A DNA stretch of 64,000 bases from Dioszegia crocea (Eukaryota > Basidiomycota > Tremellomycetes > Tremellales > Bulleribasidiaceae), in assembly GCA_001600615.1 (NCBI GenBank), contig BCKK01000001.1, positions 425,641-489,640 on the forward strand, given 5' to 3'. Below are positions 13,597 through 24,781 of this stretch, in pieces; the stretch's first letter is position 1; each line of letters opens with the position of its first letter. The notes beneath the pieces were generated by a model. It had not been told where the DNA came from. It saw only the letters and a program-made list of their open reading frames with translations, and did no database searches. The translations under genes and the position numbers were made by a program.

Positions 13597-15871
13597 ATGG
13601 AAGCAGGACCCTCGAAACCAAACAAAGTCACCAGGCTTCGGGCGTACAAGGCATGCGAAAATTGTCGGCTTCGCAAAATCAAGTGCTCAGGCGATACCCC
13701 TTGTCGATCTTGCACCTCGTCTGACATTGCGGAGAAGTGCTTTGTGAGAGTCAAAGCCAAACCCAACAGGTGGGTCCACCATAGCATCGGAGTCGTTAGA
13801 TTTGCTGACGACAGTAAGACCTTCGGCCAAGGTCCTTGATCAAGATGGTGATTCATCATCTCCACATCCAGATACGACAGCGCCTTCTTATCCTCTGGTG
13901 AGGAATGACCATCTGGCCAGCACCTCCAACTCGCCATCATCAGCCTTCGTCGTCAGACCGGTGCAGACTCCCACCGGATCAACTCCTACCTTTCGATATT
14001 CCTATGACTCCCCACATCATTACGCGCAACCCGCACAGTACAGTCCTGCGGGTCCGCAGTATAGTCCGGCAGGGGCGCAAGGGATCTCACCGTCCGAGCC
14101 ACGGGAATCTTTCAGTCGTCCGAATCCACCGGCCGAGACTCAGGCTGCGATATTGCAGGCCGATGAGGGCAGACGAAGTGGGCCTATCTTGAGGCGAAAT
14201 CCGTTGACGATATTGGAGGATGCGCTGGGAGTTTGGTGTACGAGTCACAGTGAGTGTTTATTGGCACATGCCTACGAGGCATCATGTTCGAACTAGCGTT
14301 TAGAGTTGCCCCAATAAAAGCGCATGTTACTACCCTTGCAATGGAAAACGCTGACAGCAGGCATCGAACTTCGCCCCTTGTTGTTCCAGGACGAAATGCG
14401 CATAGCCAAGATTGATCCTCCTCCGCCCTTACCCACCGGCCAATTCCTGGTCGAATTTGAGGATGGCCTCATGCGATCGTTGATTGCGGCTGAAGACATC
14501 GACACGCTGGAGGTGCTCGACTGCCCTCGGCTACTCAACCTATACTCCCGTTATCGTGCCCTACCCCATACCCTCACGGACGACCAGATTGGCCTCGTCT
14601 ACGCGTCACTCTGTATCGCCCGCTTCACCCAACTCAGAGGTGGCGTTGCTGCGGGGATGAAGGAACCTCGGACGTTGGCGAGAGAAGATGTCACGTACTA
14701 CCGCATGGCCCGGGCGTCTCTGAGCAAATGGGGTCGTGCGAGCATCACGAGCATGTGTGAGTAGAGCTCCTGTTCGAGCTGACGGCAGGGGCTCTGTTCT
14801 GTCTGATCACCTATGTACAAATCAATGGCGGTGCAGGAGAACACGGAGAGGTATTGTCACTCATGGCTTGGCAAGTTCGAGCGCTAGGCCTGCATCGTCG
14901 CGAGACAGCCCAATTGTACCCTGCGCATGAGCTGGGTGTGCCTTTGATATTGGCCTATTCCTATGCGGAAACGTACGTGCTCTCAGAGGTCACCGTTCTG
15001 ATGCTGACGCATGGGTTTAGCTTTCGCTCCATCATGACCGACTTTACACCAGCAATCCCCATTGCGGAAATGGAACTGGGCGTCGCGCATCAGTTAGGGG
15101 GGGTCAATCGAAGCTTAGGCCGTGTCCACATTCACGCTGTGAATTATCTACGCGATTACGCCAATGCCGAAATCGACATCACTACGGCGGGATACTTGGC
15201 GGTGGCGGAGGAGGCTTGGAGTGCGGATCTGGACTACCTCAGGGTTCAACCGGAGACTGGGATTGAGAAAGTCAGGAGGGGCTGGGCGGAGATGAGGATA
15301 CACTGGTGAGATTTTTGGTGTATCGTAATCGACTGACTCTCCAGGCTACGACTGCTGCTACATATCCCACGAATGACACTGTCGCCAGGTCGGGCGAATC
15401 AAGCTACTATTTACGCCGCCCGATCTGCAATCAACATCATAAATACCCATTCCGAAGCCGCATTTATGGGAAAACTGGACCCCTCATGGCCGCAGCTCAA
15501 GCGCATCATGACATGCGGTCAGGTCTTGATACTTTGCTGTGCTCGAGGCGAGATACAGCAGATGGAGGGGGTCGATCTCTTTGCGAAGCTAATTGCTTTG
15601 TTGGAGGCGCATGAGGAATTTTGGCCCTCGGTGAAGGAAGCGATCCGAGGCTACAGGGAAGCGGCGGCTCAGCTAGGTAGGTCTGGCTTGCAACGTGCGG
15701 AGCTAATGTCAAGGTATATCTATCTCGCCTGGGCCGCCTGCACAACCGGGTGCAACGGCCGATATACCCTTCTTCCCACCTCTGCAGATGAACGATGACG
15801 CCGCCGGCTGGTTCCTTGGGCTGGACCTTGGGATACTTGCTCAGGATCTCAATGGGAATACGTTATGGTGA
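13597..15871 (+). CDS. Zn(II)2Cys6 transcription factor with fungal-specific TF domain
   Basis: Binuclear zinc-cluster regulator. Exons 13597-13769, 13819-14249, 14361-14756, 14789-14972, 15021-15305, 15345-15676 and 15714-15871; 652 aa. The zinc cluster at residues about 20-50 reads CENCRLRKIKC-SGDTPCRSCTSSDIAEKC, with six cysteines in Gal4-like spacing, followed by the usual basic linker. The middle homology (fungal_trans) region includes YYRMARASLSKWGRAS and EVLSLMAWQVRALGLHR. Internal exon borders are phase-consistent, but the 14757-14788 intron would be only 32 nt, so that junction is tentative. It lies 342 bp from the tail-to-tail MFS transporter and 3.4 kb from the beta-glucuronidase, which makes it a candidate pathway-specific activator of that module (inference). 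Confidence 0.8.
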
Positions 15872-16213
15872 AGGAGCTGGATTAGTAATCTATAATAGTC
15901 CTCGCGAGTCATGTTTGTACATCAGATAATATTATTCAGGGCAAATCAGAATCGCTACAAATGTCCTTCGGAGCGTGATTCTCCAGCGCATATTCCTCTT
16001 CACACCATGAATACTGATAGGCTTGTACAACCCGCACCGTTCAACTGAGCTCAGCGAGCCCTCATTCGTGTCTAGCTGCGAGATGCGAGCGGACTGGACC
16101 GGGCCTGAAAAACATGGTCTCCTCGCGACCTGCATGATCTGAGATAAGAATACATGACACGTGAGAGCCAGAGACTCCCGATTAACCTATGACTAACTAC
16201 CAGAACTGAAAAT
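15872..16213. other. Intergenic between convergent TF and transporter genes
   Basis: 342 bp carrying the 3' ends of the Zn2Cys6 gene (+) and MFS transporter gene (-). No gene or obvious structured element seen. Confidence 0.4.
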
Positions 16214-18149
16214 CTAAGCCTTATTCGCTTGCAAGACGTCATTCGCGGTTGAGACGGCAGTCTTAGTCGATGCGAAGCGTCGAGCGGGTATCCTGGCCTC
16301 GAAGAGCTCGTCCAGCTCAGCATACTGGCGTCCTTTGGTCTCTGGGAAGAAGAAGTAAACTCCGATCGCAGTAAGAGTGGCGAGTCCACCAAAGAAAAGT
16401 CCTGCCCCCGTCAGCAGGAGAGAAGAATACAACGAGGAGAGACTTACCAATTTTGCCTCCCCAGCCGGCATACTGAGGCGAAAGCATCAGAGGTGTGGTG
16501 TAGTTCTGACTTATTAGCGCGAACTCATGCGAGATAACTTGATCTTCGGACTTACAAAGACGACGTTGACGCAAGATTGCATCAGGGCCGCAATTCCGAC
16601 GGTCTGAACACGTAGGGATGGCGTCGAGATTTCGACAAGGGCGATCCAGCCTACATATCAGAGACTGATCCGTGTACTAGAAGTTAAGACTTACCGATCG
16701 GAGCGATGGAAACGGAGTAAGCTGCGACCCAGATTGCCATCAGGGCAATCATGGCGTTACCGGCAGTGGCGTTGACGACCATGAAGCCAATACCGCCGAC
16801 AGCTGTCACGCAGACAACCATGACAGAGATACCGCCAAGGAGGAGGGGACGGCGACCGACCTTGTCCACGAGGTAGAAAGAGCACAGCACACCCCCGAGG
16901 AGTACGCACTGGACGATCAAGTTGGCGACAAAGGCGTTGGTGAGACCGATGAGGGAAAAGAAGTAGACCACATTGAACATCAGGGGAACGCCGACAAAGT
17001 TCTACGCGTCAGCACTGCCGCAAAATTAAACTTACTTGAGAGCAGAGGACAGAGGTAGAGATGAGAGTTCGACGGAAGTTGGCACCCTTGAAGCAGGCAA
17101 GCATGGTGTATTTACTGCTCTGGGCAGCGAGCTGGACGGAGGCGTTGATGTCCTGGCTGAAGACTGCGTACTCGTGCGCAACGTCGTAGTCGGCGATCTT
17201 GCCGAAGAGCCTGGCGCGAGCACGTTGGGCCTTCTCGTGGTTACCGCGTTTGAACAGCCAGACTGGGGATTCGGGAAGGAGGATCAGGATGGGGGCCCAC
17301 ATGGCCAGGAACACGAACTGCGAGTAGAACGCGAGGCGGAACTCGAAAGGTTTGGTCTGCAGGTTAGCTTTTTCCAATGGAATGACTCACAGTGTTCACG
17401 ACCTGAAGAGCAATGGCACTGGCCAATTGTCCAAGCGCGAAGAAGAAGGCATAAGCACCAAGGATGGTACCACGCAGCTGGGGCATGGCGATCTCTGAGG
17501 CGTAGGAGAGGACGGATGTGCCGATCAGACCAGAAGCCAATCCGTTAGCCATTCGGGCGAGGAGGAAGTGCCACCAGTTGTTGGAGACGATTTCGATGAC
17601 GATGGTCTGTATATCAGCCCAAGATCCGAGACAGCAGAGCAGTGGGGACATACCAGCACCTTCAGCAGGGTGAAGAGCCACATGTTAAATCGAAGACCGA
17701 ACTTCGAGGCGGTGAAGGGCGACCCAAACTGAGCCAGGGCTTGGGTGACATAGGAAATGGCGCCCCAGAGACCCACGTACTGTGCATCTAGAGATTTGGC
17801 GCCAGTAGTGGGGTTGATGACGGTTCCGAAGACGTCAATGAAGCCTCGATTGCCAACGATGGCTCCAGGTATGGCACTGGTATAACCAGCGTAGCTTTTC
17901 CTGTCAGCAATGAAGATTGGTGATGTCATCAGCCTGGACTTACATTCCCGCACTGGTAACCAGCATACCCCACAGAGTGATACGCCAGAACTTTCGTGCA
18001 GCCTGCCCACGAGGCATATTGGCGTATGCTGACACTAATTCGAGGGCGCCGGCCTCTTCCTGAATGATCTCCTTATCTTCCAGCATCTCGTGAGAGTCCT
18101 TGACATCTTCAAGAGATCGGGCTTGAGGGGGAAGGATGTGGGAGGACAT
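16214..18149 (-). CDS. MFS sugar transporter (sugar porter, alpha-glucoside permease-like)
   Basis: Proton-coupled sugar uptake permease of the plasma membrane, major facilitator superfamily. Eight exons: 17944-18149, 17654-17894, 17391-17606, 17036-17356, 16695-17001, 16556-16650, 16448-16505 and 16214-16401; 543 aa, typical length. Sugar-porter signatures: GLASGLIGTSVLSYASEIAMPQLRG after TM5/6 (the PESPR-like family block), LPESPVWL in the central loop, VDKVGRRPLLLGG between TM8 and 9, and PETKGRQYAELDELFE after TM12. Hydrophobic segments fit 12 TM helices with a soluble N-terminus of about 60 residues. The exact substrate cannot be read from the sequence. It is transcribed divergently from the beta-glucuronidase gene across a 1.1-kb shared promoter, so glucuronides or aldobiouronic sugars are plausible cargo (inference). 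Confidence 0.88.
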
Positions 18150-19245
18150 GATGTGTGTGTGTGGAGAATTGAGGGGACAGATGGGGAAATCTGGGGCCCA
18201 TGGTATGTCTCCTTATGTATCTCACTGGTGGCAAGGCCGAAGGTATCAGATGAGAGACAGCGGGAATCGTTTCAAGTAGAAGCCGTGCTATAGCCGAAGA
18301 TGATCAGCGGCACGGGCGGCATGTCGGCATTCGGGATCGCAAAAAAAAAGATGAGCGTCGACGAGCCGCCGACCGAGCGCAAGGTGCGGATCATGATCGC
18401 ATGATTTGGGTGGAATCCGAAAGGTCGCCAGCATGCACGTCGGGTTGATCGGAAGTCTTCGGGGCTTTGCTTCTTTGACACACCGGAGATAAGGCTTCGC
18501 CGTGTCGAGCCGCGGTATCAAGCCGAAGTTGTTGAGGAATGCTGGCTGAGGAATGCTGCCTAATCAGGCAATTGCAAGCTTTCCGTTGTTGATCTATATG
18601 AGCGTACGCGGAGTCAACATGCGATTGCAGCTGTGTCTAGCCGGGCAACAGAGTCACTGCAGACATCTGCGAGGCGGAGAGAATGGCTGGTCTCATCAAT
18701 CGTATACATGTACCACCCATCTGTAGAGAGCATTCAGTCGCCCGACTGGACTGAGAAAGTGGAGGCCACGTGTACCGATGAAGACAGATTGGTGGGTCTT
18801 CTGATGCGGGTCACCATCGCGTGTGTCGTCCACACCGGCGCAGACCGGCGCTGCCTGCTGTCTCCATTTCAGGCCTAACGTTTCTGTTGCGAGTGGCGCC
18901 CAGCTGGCTCATGCGTCACTACCCGGGTCTCCCCCGGACACCGGCTCGGCTCGTCTAATCTTCGGATAAATACCGGATACCAGATTATCGACATCTCCGC
19001 CATATCGGGCCGGGGCAAGCCGTCTATCGACTTCACAGCGATTCATCCTTGTCTTTCCCGAACTTGTCACTCATCAACTTCACGCTTCCAGCTTCATCAA
19101 AATCCCCATACGCCGTACTACATCCTGCCTCACGCACGTCTAAAAATATCGCTTCCCCACTCCGTTGCCTACCGCACCATTCCAACACTACACCCCAATC
19201 CTCTCCCCTGTTTCCCGAAATTTGTGCCCGAAGTCCAAATCAATC
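18150..19245. promoter_or_regulatory. Divergent promoter between MFS transporter and beta-glucuronidase
   Basis: 1.1 kb shared upstream region with no credible gene. Candidate sites seen directly: CGG-N3-CCG at 18935-18943 and CGG-N7-CCG at 18963-18975 (inverted triplets of the kind bound by Zn2Cys6 dimers), and a CACGTG E-box at 18767-18772. The region between about 19020 and 19245 is pyrimidine-rich and is probably the glucuronidase 5' leader. Binding by the neighbouring regulator is a hypothesis. Confidence 0.4.
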
Positions 19246-21049
19246 AGTAAGCTCAGCCTGAACCGTTCAGTTACTGACTGCAGTGCTCAAACCCATTGAC
19301 TCCCTCACTCGCGAGATCAAGTCCCTCGACGGTCTCTGGCGATTCTGTCCCGACTCTGAGCAGCTCTCCGAGCCCTGGCGCACCAATCTCCCAGGGGATC
19401 TTGACTGCCCCGTCCCCGCTTCCTACAACGACATCTTCCTCCACCCCACTTTAAGGAATCACGTCGGCAACGTCTGGTACCAGCGCACCGTTCAAATCCC
19501 GCGGGGATGGGCTGGCCAGCGTATCTTCCTGCGCCTGGATGCTGCAACGCACGAAGGAGTGGTGTATGTCGGAGATAAGGAGGTGGTCAGGCATGTCGGG
19601 GGATACACTCCATTCGAGGCAGACCTGACAGAACACGTCAAGCCGGGAGAGGCGGTCAGAGTGACTATCGCAGTCAATAACATCCTCACCAACGAGACGG
19701 TTCCCCCTGGAAACGTCGTCACCAACGACCTTGGCGTTAAGGAGCAGAAGTACTACCATGACTTTTTTAACTATGCTGGTCTTGCTCGGTCGGTACGGCT
19801 CTGTTCTGCGCCCAAGAACCGGATTGAGGATGTCACCATCACTACGGATGTGAAGGATGGGAAGGCGGCAGTCAAGTATAAGGTGGAGGTGAAGGGAGAG
19901 GGAGAAGTCAAGGTGGAGCTGCTGGATGCTGAAGGGAAGGTGGTCGGGACTTCATCGGGTATGGAGAGTGTTATCGAGGTTGCCAATCCCCATCTATGGC
20001 AGCCCGGAGCGGCCTACCTCTACAATATCCGGCTCCATCTCTCTTCCGGTAAAGAGGTCGTCGACGAATACTCCCTACCCGTCGGTATCCGTACCATCCG
20101 CGTTGAAGGTGCCAAATTCCTCATCAACGAAAAGCCCTTCTACTTCAAGGGGTTCGGAAAGCACGAGGACACGCCAGTGAAGGGCAAGGGTCACGATGAT
20201 AGCTGGATGGTGCATGACTTTGAACTCATGAAATGGGTCGGCGCCAATTCCTTCCGGACCTCCCACTACCCCTATGCAGAGGATGTGATGGATTATGCGG
20301 ACAGGCACGGATGGGTGGTTATTGGGGAGACGGCGGCGGTCGGGATGAATCTAGGGATGATGGCGGGTATCGCGGGTACACCTAAGCGGGCGACATTCGA
20401 TCCTGCCTTTGCCAACGACAACACCCAGGCGGCGCTGAAACTAGCCATCGAGGAGCTACTCCAGCGTGACAAAAACCACCCCAGTGTCGTCATGTGGTCC
20501 ATCACAAACGAGCCCGATTCTTCCGAGCCTGCCGCCCGCACCTTCTTTGAACCCCTCTGTGCTCGTGCTCGAGAACTCGACCCCACTCGTCCCCTCACAT
20601 ACGCCAATGTCACCATGTGCCCCGTTGACAAAGATTGCATTGCCAGTCTCTTCGATGTCATCGGTCTCAACCGTTACTACGGCTGGTACGAGTTCACCGG
20701 GAACCTCGCACTGGCCGAGAAGGCACTTGAGAAGGAGCTGAACTTGTGGGCCGACAAGTACGGTAAACCCCTCATCATGTTCGAATACGGTACGGATACA
20801 GTGACGGGTCTACACTCTATTCATGCTCAGCCATGGTCAGAGGAGTATCAGTCGCTGTACTACGAGATGTACCACAGGGTGTTTGATCGGGTTGACGCCG
20901 TGGTTGGAGAGCAGGCGTGGAACTTTGCGGACTTTGGGACGGGCCCAGGGATCTTCAGGGTGGATGGGAACAGGAAGGGTGTCTTTACTCGTGATCGTAG
21001 ACCCAAAATGGCGGCGCATACCTTCAGGAAAAGGTGGACCGGGGCATAA
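19246..21049 (+). CDS. Beta-glucuronidase, glycoside hydrolase family 2
   Basis: Hydrolyses beta-D-glucuronides (EC 3.2.1.31). Protein of 588 aa, close to E. coli UidA (603 aa) and collinear with it. Domain order: jelly-roll sugar-binding domain (DGLWRFCPDSE, PASYNDI, HVGNVWYQRT), immunoglobulin-like domain, TIM barrel. Acid/base Glu in MWSITNEPD is residue 410 and the nucleophile Glu in IMFEYGTD is residue 501, matching E413/E504 of the bacterial enzyme. The NxKG motif that reads the glucuronate carboxylate is present (GNRKG). There is no signal peptide, so the enzyme should be cytosolic and would need an uptake system; the divergent MFS gene fits. The start codon is split by a 37-nt intron: A at 19246, TG at 19284-19285. 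Strong similarity to bacterial GUS suggests old transfer (inference). Confidence 0.93.
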
Positions 21050-21395
21050 ATGTAGCATCTGTATATCATGTACTCGTTCTTCGAGGCTACACCAGTCAAG
21101 CCGGCCGATGAGACACATGTTTGGGTCCCGTATCGGTTCGAACGACTCCGCCACAGCCATATCTGAACATGAAACAAGCCTCACACGTGTACGTAATAGC
21201 TCCCACCCACCCCTTGGGCCGCACCCATCGGACATGCTGTTGTTACACATCCTTGTCTGTCCTCTGACCCCCAGCTCTCCGGGATATATAGCGCCCAGTA
21301 GCTCGGCATGTCTCCCACCAAAACAACATGATAAGACTGCTCGATAGCCACCAGGAGAGCCCGCCCGTCGTTTACTTGAACCCCTTCACACCGAA
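21050..21395. other. Intergenic, promoter of FRAY-type kinase
   Basis: 345 bp between the glucuronidase stop and the kinase start. A GATATATAGC stretch near 21281 resembles a TATA element. Nothing else recognised. Confidence 0.3.
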
Positions 21396-23393
21396 ATGGC
21401 GCCTAGCAATATCTACGCGGACTACACTCTCAAGACGCCAATTGGTAGGTCCATCATCTCGACTGCCTGAGGTAGGATCTTATGATGCAGGATTTGGCGC
21501 TTCATCGATAGTCTACGCAGCTACCTACTCTTCATCATTGCCCCCGGCAGTGAAAGGGGTGGGAGGTGTGGCCTCGACGACCAATTCGTCAGCGCCCTTC
21601 GTGTGCGCCGTGAAGATCTCTTCGCGACACCCTGATGTCGAGCAGTGGCTAGAAGAAGTCCGACTTCTCAGCTCGTGTCGCCATCCAAACGTACTACAGT
21701 AGGTCCTGCGCTACGGTCAAAGCGGACAAAGCTGAACTCAATCTAGGATTTACGCCGCATTCACCCTTCCTCCCGAGCATATTCAAGTCGCCATCGTCAC
21801 TCCTCTCATCTCTGGCGGCTCTCTACTGAGCATAATGGCCTGGCGAGCGACCTTACTATCCGATGATCAACCCAGCGGTCTATTCCGCAGTCTGTCAGGC
21901 AAACATCGGTCAACCTTGACTCAAGGCCGGTTGGTAGAGGATGAAATCAAGGCTGTGCTGAAGCAGCTCCTGGGCGGTCTGGGATACTTGCACAGTCAAG
22001 GTATCATTCATGTGCGTACGATCTTTGCCCTGTGATTATGCTGCTAATGTTCATAGAGGGATATCAAAGCGGGCAACATCCTTATTGACTCAAATGGGAC
22101 TATCTTGCTGGCCGATCTTGGCGTTGGGTTCCGATCAAACAAAGACCATAATGCGGAATATCTTGGCCTGGCCGGAAGCGTGAGTTGATATTTGCACTCA
22201 GTCACGCCTATCAAGCTGATGCCTAAGCCCTGCTGGATGGCACCTGAAATCATCACTGGTTCATCCTCGACTGACAAATCCGATATCTGGAATCTGGGAA
22301 TCACCCTGATCGGTACATCTCATCCTCTCTTCCTTTCGATCAATGCTGATACTGCAGAGCTGTCGACGGGTCGCACACCTTTCTCCGACCTTACCTCAGC
22401 GAAGACTATGACTCAAATCGCCATATCACCCGCGCCCACCTTACCTACCGCTGTCGACGCCACCAAAGCCTACCATACGTTTCTCGGCTTATGCCTCGCG
22501 AAGGACCCTTCGGTAAGGGCGGATATATCTCATCTCGAGCGTCAACCCTTCCTCCGCAATGCCCGTAAATCCGCCTGGCTCGCTGAGACGCTTTTGAAAG
22601 GGGTACCGCCTTTGGTCCACCGACAAGAATTACGCGAGTCGTTATTCCCTCAGATATAGGATGAAGCTGACCTTCAGGCCGCGTACCCTCCCACCACTCC
22701 CTAGCGAGCTTCGCCTCTTCCTGGAACTTCAACGCAACCCCATCCGCATCCGTCATCTCTTCACCTGTCAGAACATCACACCGGCTCCCCCGCTCACCTT
22801 CTGCATCCTCAGCCCAATCTCAAATCCTCATCCCTCCAACTCGTCATCGAAGACGCTCAGTCTCGAGATCGTCAACTGGGTACTCGGTTCCGCCATCGCC
22901 TAAGGCTTCACTGTCCCGGGCGAGCTGGATGATGATGCCGACTGAAAGTCTGCCGCGGGCGGATGAGGCCTTGGGGGAGGGCAGCGGGCTGAGGATGAAG
23001 CAAAGTGGGAGTGAGGCGGGCAGAAGACGGACAACCAGTCTAGCCCCCGCGCTGTTCCGGCAAGACATCACTGCTGAGCCCCTATCTCGCGATACCAGCC
23101 CCTTCTTGCCGTCTAGGATATTGGCGGAGGATCTGCCATCATCGTCTGTCCCCTTCGCTCCATCCATCACGTCCCAATCGGCCGAAACGGACTCTCGCCC
23201 AAGCACACCACCAAACTCGGGAGAGGTGGGAAGAGACGTGATAGTGGTCGATTCGGCTAAGGGCGCATCCCCGTTGACATCCAAAGAGAAGGAGCGGAAG
23301 GGGCTATTTAGTCGTATATGGGGAATGGCGCATAAAGAGGATGGGGAGGACCCAAAAGTCATGAAGGCGCATAGAGGGATTCGGAATTGGTAG
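21396..23393 (+). CDS. STE20-family protein kinase, FRAY/OSR1-like
   Basis: Serine/threonine kinase. Exons 21396-21444, 21491-21698, 21747-22011, 22057-22179, 22228-22312, 22358 to about 22640, and a tail exon starting near 22680-22705 and ending at 23393. Motifs in order: glycine loop IGFGASSIVYAA, VAIK-type lysine in FVCAVKIS, HRDIKAGNILI catalytic loop, LADLGVG (DLG in place of DFG), GSPCWMAPEI, and a C-lobe ending HTFLGLCLAKDPSVRADI. The APE-loop and catalytic loop match SPAK/OSR1 (FRAY) kinases. Several family members carry inserts in the N-lobe; this one has a Gly/Ala/Ser-rich insert after the glycine loop. The tail is Ser/Arg-rich, ending GLFSRIWGMAHKED. The last intron could not be closed in phase: the frame at 22657 hits a stop, while the tail frame is open from 22676. 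Kinase call is firm, exon 6/7 junction is not. Confidence 0.82.
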
Positions 23394-23615
23394 ACGCCTA
23401 CCAAGGGGGCATGGGCATCCGGTGATTTATCGCGAGAGGATAGGTTCTGTAATTATGACTGTCACGAATTCACGACCTTTTACGACGGCCACGAATGATA
23501 GTTATGTTGCCAGCCTGGAATTGGAAGTGTTTAGCGTTAGTATTGGGTCCGATCAGGTTCCGACCACTCTCGATTATTTATATGTACATGGCACACATTG
23601 GAGGCGATCGATCTA

Positions 23616-24199
23616 TCATTGCGCTGGTGCGATCTGTGTGATCAGTATTGACTAGACGGTGCTTCCATTCCCCAAAGGCCAAGACTCACCATGATGACTC
23701 CGTCTCCACGCACAAACAGCATCTCCACCTCGCGTTTCTCCACCTAAGTAGTCAGCTCAATGCCTAAAAGCCCGACACCGAAAGGCTGGCGCAGCATTGT
23801 GACCGGTGTCGAATCTGTACCACCGTGATAGAATAAAACGGACACGTACTCTTGGTGGTAATGCCTGTCCATCATCCGTAACATCCACGATATGTATCGT
23901 TTCTTCAACTTGTGACATGACAAGGTTCATGTGTGCGTCGTAGGCCTAGATGATCAGCTCTGCAACCGGAGGGCTGTACCTAGCTGAACTTGAGAGTTCG
24001 AGACTTCAACTCACATGCAGTATTCCAGAAACAGTACGATCACCTCGTAGCTTGATGAAGACCCTTCTGCAGAACTGTCAGTTTTCGACTCCTCAGATTG
24101 CAATGTCATTCTTCTTGAGATTCGTGAAACTCACTCTCCCAAGGCTAGCTTGACGAGATCAAGCGGTTCTGATAGTGTTGAATTGGCGAGTTGATCCAT
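23616..24199 (-). CDS. LSM3: U6 snRNA-associated Sm-like protein LSm3
   Basis: Subunit of the LSm2-8 ring on U6 snRNA and the LSm1-7 mRNA-decay ring. Five small exons: 24135-24199, 24015-24066, 23850-23945, 23690-23743 and 23616-23633; 94 aa, normal for LSm3. Sm1 motif: [39 protein letters not shown]. Sm2 motif: MLFVRGDGVIMIAP, with the conserved Arg-Gly pair. All junctions are phase-consistent; the last coding exon is only 18 nt. Convergent with the kinase gene. Confidence 0.95.
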
Positions 24200-24310
24200 T
24201 GTTGCAGAATGTATAGGTAAAGGGGGAAGAGAGAAAGCGAAGCGAAGCGAAGTCAAGCGTGGGATTTCTTTCCGTCGGAAAGGAGGTCAGAAGTCACGTG
24301 ATCACATTCC

Positions 24311-24602
24311 ACTCCTCAGATCAACACTCCTCAGATCAACACTCCTCAGATCAACACTCCTCAGATCAACACTCCTCAGATCAACACTCCTCAGATCAAC
24401 ACTCCTCNNNNNNNNNNNNNNNNNNNNNNNNNNNNNNNNNNNNNNNNNNNNNNNNNNNNNNNNNNNNNNNNNNNNNNNNNNNNNNNNNNNNNNNNNNNNN
24501 NNNNNNNTCCTCAGATCAACACTCCTCAGATCAACACTCCTCAGATCAACACTCCTCAGATCAACACTCCTCAGATCAACACTCCTCAGATCAACACTCC
24601 TC
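24311..24602. repeat. 15-bp minisatellite interrupted by a 100-N gap
   Basis: Perfect tandem copies of a 15-bp unit (TCAGATCAACACTCC) on both sides of exactly 100 Ns at 24408-24507: about six and a half copies to the left and six to the right. All visible copies are identical. 100 Ns is a conventional unknown-size gap, so true copy number is unknown and may be larger or smaller. The unit is a multiple of three, giving open frames on both strands. Confidence 0.97.
24408..24507. other. Assembly gap (100 N)
   Basis: Exactly one hundred undetermined bases inside the minisatellite, the usual placeholder for a gap of unknown length. Confidence 1.
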
Positions 24603-24781
24603 GGTTTCGACGCGACCGGGACGCTCCGCGGTCGCTCGCGCAGGCGGGTGGCCTGGCTATATACCAACGGGTCGTGCTCCTTGTACGCGTCGCGTCATTG
24701 AGGCACGGGCGGTCTCGCACATAGGTCATCATCTCACAGGTGACTCCCTCGCGACAACGGAGACTAGCTAGCAATTGGGAA

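Larger units (their letters stand above)
24200..24781. other. Intergenic region containing minisatellite and gap
   Basis: Divergent interval between LSM3 and a small hypothetical gene. It includes a short AGCGA repeat at about 24236-24257, the 15-bp minisatellite (separate entry) and the assembly gap. Open frames across the array on both strands (SSDQH or RSVDL repeats) are products of the repeat and not credible genes. Confidence 0.5.

Noticed and set aside
21130..21150. GGTTCGAA as a tRNA T-loop
   Set aside because: No matching acceptor stem, anticodon arm or D arm can be drawn around it; no tRNA or rRNA gene was found anywhere in the window.
21445..21475. A 31-nt intron in the kinase gene
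   Set aside because: Using the acceptor at 21490 instead gives a normal 46-nt intron and restores the glycine loop IGFGASSIVY.
23000..23404. Minus-strand open frame opposite the kinase tail
   Set aside because: The plus-strand frame continues from upstream and has a better protein-like composition; the minus frame has no homology.
24311..24602. Possible CRISPR-like array
   Set aside because: The repeats are directly adjacent with no unique spacers and the genome is eukaryotic.
24259..24771. Open frames across the minisatellite (SSDQH repeats on one strand, RSVDL on the other)
   Set aside because: The unit is 15 bp, so all frames repeat; the frames include a run of undetermined bases and have no start context, introns or homology.
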